A stretch of 32,363 nucleotides of DNA from Bisporella sp. PMI_857 (Eukaryota > Ascomycota > Leotiomycetes > Helotiales > Helotiaceae). Both the position numbers and the translations under genes were made by a program. The notes under the pieces are model-generated. The model did no database searches, had not been told where the DNA came from, and was given only the letters and a program-made list of their open reading frames with translations. Shown here in pieces: positions 1-8,452 of this stretch. Location of the stretch: contig JAJSPD010000169.1 of assembly GCA_021307315.1 (NCBI GenBank), positions 5,001 to 37,363 on the forward strand, read 5' to 3'. How positions within the stretch are numbered: position 1 is the stretch's first letter; each line of letters starts with the position of its first letter.

Positions 1-1601
1 TTGCATGATGTATTGCCTCGGTACTCATAACAAGCTGTCCCAGTTGAGGGGTCTTTTCTATTTCGAGAACGATGTTCCCAGGTGAATCCTGCATTATGCA
101 AAACTATAGCATCCTCAGCGTCATAGTCTATGCTAGCGCTCTCTTCTACTTCTTCAGCGTAGATAAAATCTTGGATACGCATCATAGAAGCATATGCCCC
201 TGTCAAATGGCTAACTGCTGTTGGTAGGAGATTGATTGGGAGTCGCAATGAGTTGATGAGAGCTAGTGAAGAGAATAACAGGGCCGGGTCCATTACTTCG
301 CTTGACAATGAGTAGGTGATGAATGACAATATAGACGCGAATATTATTATGGAAACCCCAACAGCAAACATGGCGTTGCGAACTGTCAGCAGGTGCCGTA
401 AATGGCGAATCTCGTCGTTCCTGGATTCTTGTATAGAGCGAAGAAAATAATCGTTCCATCCATAATGCTTAAGAAATCGAACTGCATGTAGAACTTCCTG
501 GGTTAAACTTGTTCGTTGGTCCTTGAGCTTTCCAATAACAATTGTTTCACGTAAAATTATCCCAGATGCCAAATGGAAAAACGGAAAGATGGATATGGTA
601 ATGAACCCTAGAGCCGGAAGAGCGCTGTACGACAGATTGACAAAGAGCAGGGCTGATGTGAGTAAAAATCCAACTGGCGCTGCCCAGACTGTGTGAAGAG
701 AGCTACATGCCTGGCTTAACCGGTTTGCATCCAAGGCTATCAGGTTAACCATCTTCCCGTTGTCCCAACCTTGGCCATTCTCGTCGGGCTCTTGTTTAGA
801 GGGCATTATTGATTCCTTCCCTATTTTGGTTTTTTCCAGCCTGCTCAATTTTCTCTTAAGCCAAGTCTGTTGGGTCATTCCTTCTGGCTTGACGTATGAA
901 GGTACTGCGTTTATGATATCTTGATCGCATGCTTTTGATCTTTCTGACAGCACCATAGCTTTATTAAACGTCAGTGCTATGATCATAGCCCTAACTTCGG
1001 TGCCAACTGTTATATCGATATGTGCAGCATGATGCATCGCAAATGCTTGTATAATCAGCAAAGTAGCAATTCCAATAAGAACGACAATTCCACCTGTAAA
1101 TTGTGAGGAACTCTGACCAGTAGGCTGAGTGGCATATTCTTCTTTGATGAAAGTAATAAGGTATCGCAGAGTGAAAGGCACAAGATACCGGGTGATTGTA
1201 GCTGTAAGCTGTAAAACCCCACTAATGATCATCTCGGTTCTGAAAGTCTTGAACAGTGCCACCAAAAGCTGCCACTTTTCTGTCGATTCTTTCTGAGTCT
1301 TGAAAAATCCGTTGAATCTTATCAACATAGCATTAACACGTCTTCTAGAATCCAGGGTCCAGAAATCCTGCTTTTTGAGAAGACGCTGATTCCCAGTTCT
1401 GATCAATGGATATATCCATTGGAAAGTGAGCCGACTGAACCACCCAGCTCTGTATTCTGGACTTGTCTCAATTTGCGAATAGATATGCGTCTTTCGACCC
1501 CAAGTAAATGTATTTGACCAGTTTCTCTGTAGCTTGTTGCTGTATATCCACTTGATCAGGGCTAAAGCCGGTTTTCCAAAACGTAGAATTCTACTGGCCA
1601 T
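1..1601 (-). CDS. ABCC-type ABC transporter, N-terminal half (partial, runs off left edge)
   Basis: Reading the minus strand from the ATG at 1601 gives an uninterrupted frame of 533 codons to the window edge, with no stop and no intron needed. The protein opens with a soluble N-terminus, then the segment SPEYRAGWFSRLTFQWIYPL, typical of the start of the first transmembrane domain in fungal ABCC (MRP-like) exporters. Several hydrophobic helices follow (for example GGIVVLIGIATLLIIQAF, FITISIFPFFHLASGIIL and SIIIFASILSFITYSL). The family-typical stretches GTEVRAMIIALTFNKAM, KMVNLIALDANRLSQAC and RLPINLLPTAVSHL are all present. The last residues (LHNAGFTWEH) look like the start of nucleotide-binding domain 1, so Walker A, the signature motif and the second half lie outside. 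Likely role: ATP-driven export at the plasma or vacuolar membrane. Substrate is unknown; nearness to an NRPS makes metabolite export possible. Confidence 0.88.
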   Translation of the reverse strand, partial: MASRILRFGKPALALIKWIYSNKLQRNWSNTFTWGRKTHIYSQIETSPEYRAGWFSRLTFQWIYPLIRTGNQRLLKKQDFWTLDSRRRVNAMLIRFNGFFKTQKESTEKWQLLVALFKTFRTEMIISGVLQLTATITRYLVPFTLRYLITFIKEEYATQPTGQSSSQFTGGIVVLIGIATLLIIQAFAMHHAAHIDITVGTEVRAMIIALTFNKAMVLSERSKACDQDIINAVPSYVKPEGMTQQTWLKRKLSRLEKTKIGKESIMPSKQEPDENGQGWDNGKMVNLIALDANRLSQACSSLHTVWAAPVGFLLTSALLFVNLSYSALPALGFITISIFPFFHLASGIILRETIVIGKLKDQRTSLTQEVLHAVRFLKHYGWNDYFLRSIQESRNDEIRHLRHLLTVRNAMFAVGVSIIIFASILSFITYSLSSEVMDPALLFSSLALINSLRLPINLLPTAVSHLTGAYASMMRIQDFIYAEEVEESASIDYDAEDAIVLHNAGFTWEHRSRNRKDPSTGTACYEYRGNTSC

Positions 1602-1768
1602 GATTCGCGATCCACAATGAAAACTTCGTACCCTTGAAATGTTCACTTTCTTCCTGAATTTTCCGCCTATTGAGAATGAATGCTTAGGCTTGGTATAGGC
1701 CAAATCTCTTGTCGGACACAGAGGGCCTGGTTTGACTGATTTGTTGTATATCGTGTAAGTAAACAGAT

Positions 1769-2164
1769 CAGTGTGAGCACTAGTATTATCACGATATATT
1801 GACCCCTAAATTTGAATACTATACCCCACGAGATAAGAGATTTTAAATAGCTATGCGTATCACAGCAAAATTTGCAATCTTATATTATATTACACTATAC
1901 CGTAGTATACTATAGTACTAACGTTAAACAAAGCTATTCCTCCTAATTAGTAATACGACAAGGGTATAACTCATTAGAAAAAAAAAACGCTTTATTTCCA
2001 CTTGTTTTTAACCTGGCTTACTAGTCTTGGCAAGATACTTAGTATATTGCCAATATAATATGAGATCAAATATCCATACTAATACTAGTATAGTATCAAA
2101 AAGTCGATCTCATATGACTCGAGACTCGATATCACCAAATATCACGGTTCTAGTGCTCACACTG
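1769..2164. mobile_element. hAT-type MITE, 396 bp, with perfect 15-bp TIRs and 8-bp TSD
   Basis: The element begins CAGTGTGAGCACTAG (1769-1783) and ends with its exact reverse complement (2150-2164). Both ends are flanked by the same 8 bases, AAACAGAT (1761-1768 and 2165-2172). An 8-bp duplication and CAGTG ends are hallmarks of the hAT superfamily. There is no transposase frame, so it is non-autonomous. Its right part (about 2040-2145) is closely similar to 13290-13415, where a shorter relative sits. It ends 167 bp upstream of the ABC transporter start codon, inside that gene's likely promoter. Confidence 0.88.
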
Positions 2165-2172
2165 AAACAGAT

Positions 2173-2435
2173 TCTACAAGACTATAAAGGATTCGCTGCT
2201 GAAGAACTTACATTTTCGGACGAGGAGAAGCTCGTGGAAGAGGAACGGCTGGTGAGGAGGAAGTCGGAGAAGCTGGATAAACCTTATAATGAGGGGGGAG
2301 TATTTGCGAAGGATAGCAGCCAGAACTCGATCTGAAAAACGACTTTTATCTCTGATTCCCGTAAGACTTGATAATACTCCTTTAGTGTATTATGTGTAAA
2401 TACGACAAGTACCCTTACTTATTCAATCGGCCTTA
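2173..2435. other. Intergenic stretch with a short acidic/basic open segment of unknown origin
   Basis: From about 2180 to 2334 the plus strand stays open and encodes a charged peptide (EELTFSDEEKLVEEERLV and following). It ends at a stop at 2333-2335 and has no recognisable start after the MITE boundary. It may be the tail of a decayed coding region, but no family can be assigned. Confidence 0.3.
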
Positions 2436-2440
2436 CTAAG

Positions 2441-2667
2441 TGTCACAAAAAAGCACATGCTTTGAGCTGTGGCTTGCCAAGCTTGCCAAGCTTGCTTGAC
2501 CCGCTCGCCAAGGAACCTCTGAAATTAGGATAGCAGGCTCGGAACTCCTATTTAGGGCGAACGTTTCCTTCTGAGTTCTCCTGTTCTCTAGACAACAATA
2601 TCATCACGATATCTCTGCGCACGCGACCCACGCATACTAAGCTCATGAGTGAACCTAGTCTGTGACA
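2441..2667. mobile_element. Solo LTR, family C (227 bp), TSD CTAAG
   Basis: The segment starts TGTCACA and ends TGTGACA, a perfect 7-bp inverted repeat with TG..CA ends. It is flanked by identical 5-bp duplications, CTAAG (2436-2440 and 2668-2672). This is the footprint of an LTR retrotransposon reduced to one LTR by recombination. A short direct repeat (AAGCTTGCC units) lies at about 2470-2500 inside it. No other copy of this family is visible in the window. Confidence 0.83.
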
Positions 2668-2906
2668 CTAAGATAGATGCGTGGAATTTGATAAGAGTTT
2701 CTAGATAACGATATGTCCTTGCTATTGAGTACAAACATAATCTAAGCCCAGGGGAGCAGTATTAGCTGCAACCCGTCAGACGCCAGGGTTGATAAGCTTT
2801 ACCACAGCACTAAGCGGGCCAAAAAAGTACAATATCCGACGTCTCCTGTCAGAATGCTTATCATACTACATATACTAGTTCGGAACCTGACACAACCTAA
2901 TCAAGT

Positions 2907-3120
2907 TGTGGGAACACCCGGGTCGGAGTAATTACTTATACTTTAACCTGAGGGCACGCACGCATGTGTTTCATGCGCAATGCTCGTTGAGGTTGGTGGA
3001 TAAGTCTTGATTGTTGGTTGATTCTTCATTGTTGTACGCTCTTGTTCTAAGGGGTTAAGTAGGATCGAGGTCCCACATTTCAGGTGCTAGTCACATGATC
3101 ATAAATACATATAAATGGGT
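2907..3120 (+). repeat. Dispersed repeat shared with the 5' region of the LINE at 8453
   Basis: The stretch from TGTGGGAACACCCGGG through the block around CAGGTGCTAGTCACATGAT is similar to 8453-8690. Part of it also occurs in reverse at 11165-11290, and a short part at 17553-17620. In the 8453 copy it leads directly into LINE ORF1, so it is best read as LINE 5' UTR. It looks LTR-like (TGTGGGA..TCCCACA to 3077), but the flanking pentamers do not match and the similarity continues past the supposed end. Confidence 0.6.
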
Positions 3121-3469
3121 ACTAACACAAGTTTTGAGCTGATCTGTATATAAGCCACATTCGTTAGGAGCTTTACCTTATTGGCATGCACACTTCACTG
3201 ATAAACATTTGATCACTTTATTAATCACATAGAACATGCACATATTTTACATACTTATTTGGAATTACTACTATAGACTTGCGTGCATGACTGTATTAAG
3301 ATAATGTTAGTCAGACCAGTTCAGCTTAAATTAGATGGTGATCCGACCTTACCCTACCGCTGTAGCACCGAGCGAGCCACTACCCGAGTGGACTACTTTA
3401 CCAATGCCGCGCTATTATATGCCTGTCATCTATATACCACCTCAATCTGCTGCAATTACGGAGCACTAC

Positions 3470-4945
3470 GATACTCTCCCAAAGCATTGACAGCATCTGG
3501 ACCTACAGTTTCTGCAGTGCAGATGCGCGTATTGTGACTAGTCTTGCCGCAACCTCCGCAGTCCTCTCTGCGTGCACCTAGCATCCTCATCATCACCACC
3601 ACCACCCTCCTTTTCAGCTATCAAATCAGAACTCTAACCTACTGCCAGACTCTCATCTGTCCAAGCATACTTTCTCTTGCGGCTGCGCTGCTTTATTACC
3701 TTGGTAAGTATTGCTATGCGAATTCCCGCCGTTTCCTTGATCTGTAAATCTGATTTATAACCTAGAACAGTAGCGCCATTGGCAAGCTGACCAACTGCCC
3801 ACAGAAGGGGGAGATGTGGAAGATTCTCCGTTTTGTCGTTTGCACTCACGAAGCAGCGTTGATTTGAGCCTCTATTTCAAGGAGGCTGCTCAGTGCTCGA
3901 GATTTCTATGGGGTAGACTCTCGGGGTTGAGCGTACGAAGATCCACACCAAGCCTCAATAGCACACACTCTGGCGATCTTCAAAGTCGGCAGAGAGGATT
4001 CTCTTTTTGACCTGGCGGGTAGAGTACCATGCCCAGCTGCCAATCTCAGTATGATACCCGCTTCGGAAGCGAAAAGCAGCCCACATCAAGCAGCTGCAAC
4101 AAATGCGATAAGTGTGCAGGCATGCAGAGAACAAGAACCTTATGTTCTGCTCAGTTTTCATGGAACTTATGTTTGTGGAACGCATGACTCTTGTGGCCCT
4201 CATGAATGAAGATGGTATGCGTCCACAATACGCGCTTTTGTATGCGCATCAAAGTGCTTCAACCACGCAACAGCCACCTAGTTTGATGTTTAGCCATCGC
4301 GCTGGTTTTGATGACCCAATCCCGTGGCAATCCTGGGTACCAGTTTTATATAAGGACCTTGCCGCCAAAGCTGACGAAGAGTGGGGTAGTTCACCCAGCA
4401 GCGCAGATGCCCTGGATGGTTGTAACGCGGTCCCGGCTACCCGGTTGTATCCTGTTTGGGTTACTTCTCTACTCAGTGCCCGTAGAGACTATCTGGCCTT
4501 CAAATACACCTATCATACAGCCTGTGTCATCAAAGCTGTGTGCGGGTCTTCTTCAGCAATACCGCACTTTGCCGTCGTGGCCCTCACCAGCTCAAACTAG
4601 AGCTGTATAATGCGTGGATCTTCATTCAGGTCTCGCTAGCGATCGTATGAAAGGCTAAATCAATGCCTGATCTTCTCTATAGGCGTCCTGAACATGTCTA
4701 TCCAGTTCTTGCCAACAGGCTCTTTATATGCGCGCCGTGTAGATCGCTGGCCATTTTTCGTACCGTAGCCGTTTTAGCGCCTGACGCTGTTACACCCAGT
4801 TCAAAAGTACATGCAATTGTCGCCTCCTCTTCTAGTTTGTCCAAGTCCGTGTTGTTTGCCTTGGTATCGCGTGGAGAGACTTCCGTCGCGTCGTTGCCTT
4901 AGCGTTGCTCGGAGGATAGTAAAAGCGTGCCTTGTAGTATTAGGC
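3470..4945 (-). pseudogene. Decayed Pogo/Fot1-like (DDE_1) transposase, minus strand
   Basis: Minus-strand translation in shifting frames recovers the family in order. The Tc5-type HTH region contains PVGKNWIDMF (about 4680-4780). The start of the DDE domain reads DTGCMIGVFEGQIVSTGTE, then RIQPGSRDRVTTIQGICA (about 4400-4560). LKHFDAHTKARIVDAYHL precedes GHKSH (about 4180-4260), and CMPAHLSHLLQLLDVGCF lies at about 4080-4140. The basic tail RSRKRKYAWTDESLAVG is at about 3640-3690, and a terminal CCHC knuckle, CGGCGKTSHNTRTC, at about 3495-3540. Several stops and frameshifts make it a pseudogene. The longest plus-strand frame here (4112-4600) is only its antisense shadow. Confidence 0.8.
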
Positions 4946-4949
4946 GCAG

Positions 4950-5596
4950 TGGGAAGTAGTAATACGAGTTACTTTACGGGGTCTTTTTTAGACTACTGCA
5001 GCAATACGGGATATATGTGAGGCCTCTTACAGGAGTAATACGGCAGTAGTACTGACAGTAGTCATTGCGTAATCACGTGGCTTATATGTATATCTGTAAC
5101 AAATAGAGGGCAGCAGGAGGGATTGCAATATAACAGGTGAGAACACGTGACGAGCGCTGTAGTTGCAATAGTGATGAATTGATATCAGAAGTATGCTTGT
5201 AAGTCCAACCGGAGAAAAAACTCAAGCTTGCGTTGTTCAGAGAGCTCTAGATGTTCCTTATATCTTTAACTGTGCTGTAGCTGTGAGCCTGTGGCGGGCC
5301 ATGGGCGGAGCGTGCCGCTTGCAGTCCCGAAAGTACTACAGCTGAAAAGCCTTCGGCTGGCTGTTACAATATCTCCAAACTGTTAGAATACAGTGAGCTG
5401 TTTTGACCTCCTTGGCATATTAAGCGCATGTTGAGTCACAAGCTGGATGACTCCATTGACTACTCTGTTGCCTACAGCTGCCTATTGCTTGTAGATGCAT
5501 ATAAGCATTAGTAGTTACAGTCTTAGAACAGTAACTCTTCCACTTTCAATCTGTTTGAATGATTGGTGATCTGACCCGTGACCCGCTTAAATAACA
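4950..5596 (-). mobile_element. 5' noncoding region of the Pogo-like element, interrupted by a solo LTR
   Basis: Apart from the LTR at 5095-5368, this stretch is the reverse complement of 20734-21100, about 367 bp at high similarity. It lies directly 5' of the minus-strand Pogo remnant. Its inverted partner lies directly 5' of a plus-strand Pogo C-terminus, so it is inferred to be the element's 5' noncoding part. It is rich in short GTAATACGG/CCGTATTAC-type motifs resembling those after the Pogo copy at 20017-20190. Confidence 0.6.
5095..5368 (+). mobile_element. Solo LTR, family B copy 1 (274 bp), TSD ATATC
   Basis: Starts TGTAACA and ends TGTTACA (perfect inverted termini), with ATATC on both sides (5090-5094 and 5369-5373). 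Homologous LTRs lie at 12567-12984 (reverse) and 19338-19732. The inverted copy of the surrounding DNA at 20734-21100 lacks it and keeps one ATATC-like site, giving an empty-site comparison that confirms the ends. Confidence 0.92.
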
Positions 5597-5866
5597 CCGA
5601 GCTTATGTAATAAGATTACTCAGGTCAACGCAAAAGGAGAGACACGTAATCCTTCTAACAGTTATATCAAGCGCAAGTAAGAGGTAGTAAGGGAGAGTAA
5701 TACAAGAAAGTAAGCATAAAATAGCATACAGAAGCTTACAGCCCTTATGAGTTCTTCCATATTCATATGTATAAATTGAACATTTCCTTTCTTATGATCC
5801 GTATTTCATTCACCATTTGCCCGTCTCCTTTGAGCGCTCCCTGTTTTGAAGACAGTAAGAACAGCC
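5597..5866. promoter_or_regulatory. Upstream region of the first UstYa-like gene
   Basis: AT-rich 270 bp between the transposon remnant and the start codon at 5867. No TATA element or transcription-factor site can be assigned with confidence. The motif CAACGCAAAAGGA (about 5628) recurs at about 12992, upstream of the second UstYa-like gene. Confidence 0.3.
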
Positions 5867-6759
5867 ATGGAATATTCTCGGATAGGAGAGGAGGACAAAC
5901 CCCCGACTAGTCCCAGTAATAAGGATAGCGGTGTACCAGTCCCCCGCTCGAAGGCGCGCTTATGTCAAGGAAGACTTCGCTCAATTCTCACATCTGTCCA
6001 TCTTTACTATTTATCAATCATTATATTTTTTTTCACTTTGTACATGACCCAGAGAATTTCTCAAAACCGTGTCCGTTTATCCTCGCCACCGATGCCAACC
6101 TCAAATCTTCCACTTTTATGTGGATCAACGCCTAGCGAGGCGCTCGCCATGGGCTGTGTCTTTGATAGTTATGTGATGTGAGTTAAGTCCCTGCTCTAGA
6201 AGCACATTCGACAGGGCTGATAGGGGACTTTTCGAGAACGCTTTGAAAACCTGGATACTAATGGAGCATCTTTGTGGGTAGTGGTTGGCTTCCAGCCGCT
6301 TGTTATGACCCCGCGGTAGCTAAGCTGTCGCAAAACAACACGAGCGACTCCCTATCCTTGGCTGGCGGAAGCACAGCCTTTCCTATCTATTGGGATGAAG
6401 AGATGACTCGAAAAGCAAGCCTGGAAGATTTCAGGGGAGGGGCTTTGGTGAACGGCGAAAACGGATCTACTATCAGGCTTTACACGGCCTGGGAAAATCA
6501 TCGTGCACACTGTCTCCACGTTTGGAGGCTTGGTGTTAGTGCTGCAGAGCGTTTGGCAAAAGGTGAGAGGAACGTCGGAGTCTACTACAAGGCCGCCAGC
6601 CCAGAGCACGTGGAGCACTGTATCAGGGTGATAGTTGGAGGAGGCGATCAAGAACATGCTAAAACGGCGACATTCACTCCTGGTGTCAGCCGTTGCGTTG
6701 GCCTCGACGATGCTTGGAATGATTCTTATGCATGGGGAGGGCGGCGAAAGCATACATGA
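5867..6759 (+). CDS. UstYa-like (DUF3328-type) membrane protein, copy 1; two exons
   Basis: Exons are 5867-6177 and 6282-6759, giving 262 residues. The 104-bp intron starts GTGAGT, ends GGGTAG and contains a TACTAAT-like branch site near 6257. I chose the ATG at 5867 because the longer frame begins with TTG. A hydrophilic N-terminus precedes one membrane helix (about residues 42-60, rich in I and F). GWLPAACYD then opens exon 2, followed by two HxxHC motifs: HRAHC (residue 177 on) and HVEHC (residue 213 on). This single helix plus paired HxxHC layout is that of UstYa-like proteins, which act as oxidases or cyclases in fungal peptide pathways such as ustiloxin and cyclochlorotine. The catalytic role here is inferred. 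The frame is intact. A paralogue with identical intron placement lies at 13530-14449. Confidence 0.78.
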
Positions 6760-7028
6760 GAGGTAATGCTTTTAGATGCTGCGCGGCGAACAACGTTATC
6801 TCAGCACAACTATAGAAATAGGTTGTTTCTTTGGCTGAGCCTATGATCTCATTGACTAGATCATACGAGTGAGCCAGCATATGTTGAACGGCTGTGAAGC
6901 ACGAGTGATTGATGGAGTGATCGACCAAATAGCCGGTAAAAGTGTAATATATACAAGGTGGCTTTATATCGCATGGCCCAGCTGAACCAGACGGTGGTTG
7001 ATTGATGCCAACAACCTGCGGTAGTGAC
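6760..7028. other. 3' flank of UstYa-like gene 1, no gene seen
   Basis: The first bases after the stop resemble the 3' flank of copy 2 (TGCTGCG.GGCGAACAAC in both), so the duplication reaches slightly beyond the coding region. Nothing else is recognisable. Confidence 0.4.
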
Positions 7029-7033
7029 TGATT

Positions 7034-7243
7034 TGTTCAAATAGAGGGAAGTAGTCACGTGGCCTTCAGAGAGTATAGGGCAAGCAAGTATCAATTGCTG
7101 AAGGTTATAGAACCTAAACTACAGGAGATAATCCCTTTACTTATAGAGGTACGATACTCACATGTCATCACACTGATACCTACTATTGCCTACCGTTGCC
7201 TACAATAGACTAGGCATGATCCTTAGACCTAGCCTGTTCAACA
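7034..7243 (+). mobile_element. Solo LTR, family A copy 1 (210 bp), TSD TGATT
   Basis: Begins TGTTCAAATAG and ends CTGTTCAACA, with TGATT duplicated on both sides (7029-7033 and 7244-7248). A second copy is at 15760-15999. Near its 3' end is a short run of 10-bp units (about three of the GTTGCCTACC type) that is expanded in the other copy. Confidence 0.92.
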
Positions 7244-7248
7244 TGATT

Positions 7249-8452
7249 GACTGCTTCCTTGTTCGGACGGGCCATAATTACCTATGGTAAGTCGGTGGAG
7301 TCGGATCACGGACAGACTCTGGGCACGCACTCCGTGGAGATGGCAGACTTTGTCCGGCATTGTTATTTGGTTGCAACATCTCGAAATGAGTTTAGCCTAC
7401 TGCTGTTATTGGCTGCTTATGTGTCCTCTTGTTGAACCAACCTATTTTGTGAAATTGCATATGAATGCAGATTGGTGGGTACTTGTTTGGATCCACTTGG
7501 TATAATACACTGATGCGTGAGTCGAAGTAAGTATGAGTTAGAGCTGTTTTGTTCTTTCTAAGGTTGTCCTGAATAATTAGCTTGTTCTTTGCAGCTTGAG
7601 TTTCAGTTTTTTCTTTCTCCAATTCTGTCACGTCCCGCTCTTGGCGAGCACGTGCCCTGTGTAGCCAAGCCGCTAGGGCTCCATGTGTATATAGAGCCTG
7701 CTCTTCCCCGAGCCCCTTTTCCTTCCTCAGCTTGATATTCTCGTATGATACCACCGTTGCCCTCTGTATCTGTAGATCCACAGCGCGTGTCGTGACAAAT
7801 TCCTTTGCGCGTACTACTTATTTCCGGCTCGGATGTTGTTTTATAAGCCCGTTTTCGAATTAGCTTCGTAGTCTTTGAATTCAAAAGGCACGTAAGATTT
7901 AATCCAAATAAGTGCTTCTATGTTATCAAGACAATCAAGGCTAGTACTAATTATGCTACTGCTTTGTTAACTTAATAGGCAAGTGGAATAGGAGTAGATC
8001 ATGCTTAAAAGTGTTCCGCCAGGGCAGTATCTCAGTGCAAGAGGGGTGAGGTTCAATAAATTAGTAGAATATCTAGACAACGGTAACCTGTCGTTGCGCA
8101 ATGTAGAAAAGGGAGACAAACAGGGGAATCAAGGGGCATGAATCAATTTTCGCACAAACACACCTATATCGTTGCTACAGCTTGCTGCTACTGTATAGGC
8201 ACGGGTCGCTCGATGTGGTGTGAGATTGATTGCTACCCTACAGTTGAGACACTGCGTAAGTGTTAATGTGTGGCTAGTACAGGGTCGTGAGTTCGATCTA
8301 TCACACCAACCCCCTTCCAAAAAAGCAGGTTCCATCGCTTCTATTCAAGAACTTCCATGTGCGCCTCGCCCAGGTGCTGGGTTCGCAAAAGCTACACACG
8401 TGCGCTCACTAACCCCAGCGACATCCATCCTGTATACTGTTAGTAGCTGTGG
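7249..8452. other. Long stretch with no intact gene; decayed charged frame on minus strand
   Basis: Minus-strand frames between about 7884 and 7500, read across one frame change near 7780, give a lysine/glutamate-rich probable coiled coil (SYENIKLRKEKG, then RQERDVTELEKEKTETQAAK). It resembles the charged C-terminal tails of fungal transposases but is not diagnostic. At 8216-8309 there is a tRNA-like acceptor and T-loop arrangement that does not complete a credible tRNA. The rest holds nothing recognisable. Confidence 0.3.

Noticed and set aside
2907..3077. Possible LTR TGTGGGA..TCCCACA
   Set aside because: The flanking pentamers differ here and in the copy at 8453, and similarity among copies runs past the supposed end into LINE 5' sequence. 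Treated as LINE 5' repeat instead.
4112..4600. Plus-strand open frame of 162 codons
   Set aside because: It is antisense to the Pogo-like transposase core, whose motifs are readable on the minus strand. It has no domain of its own.
8216..8309. tRNA-like arrangement: GGTGTGA pairing with TCACACC, and GTGAGTTCGAT resembling a T-arm
   Set aside because: The spacing is too long for a standard tRNA, no A box, D-arm or anticodon stem fits, and the T-stem pairs poorly. It may be a dead tRNA or a SINE piece, but it cannot be supported.
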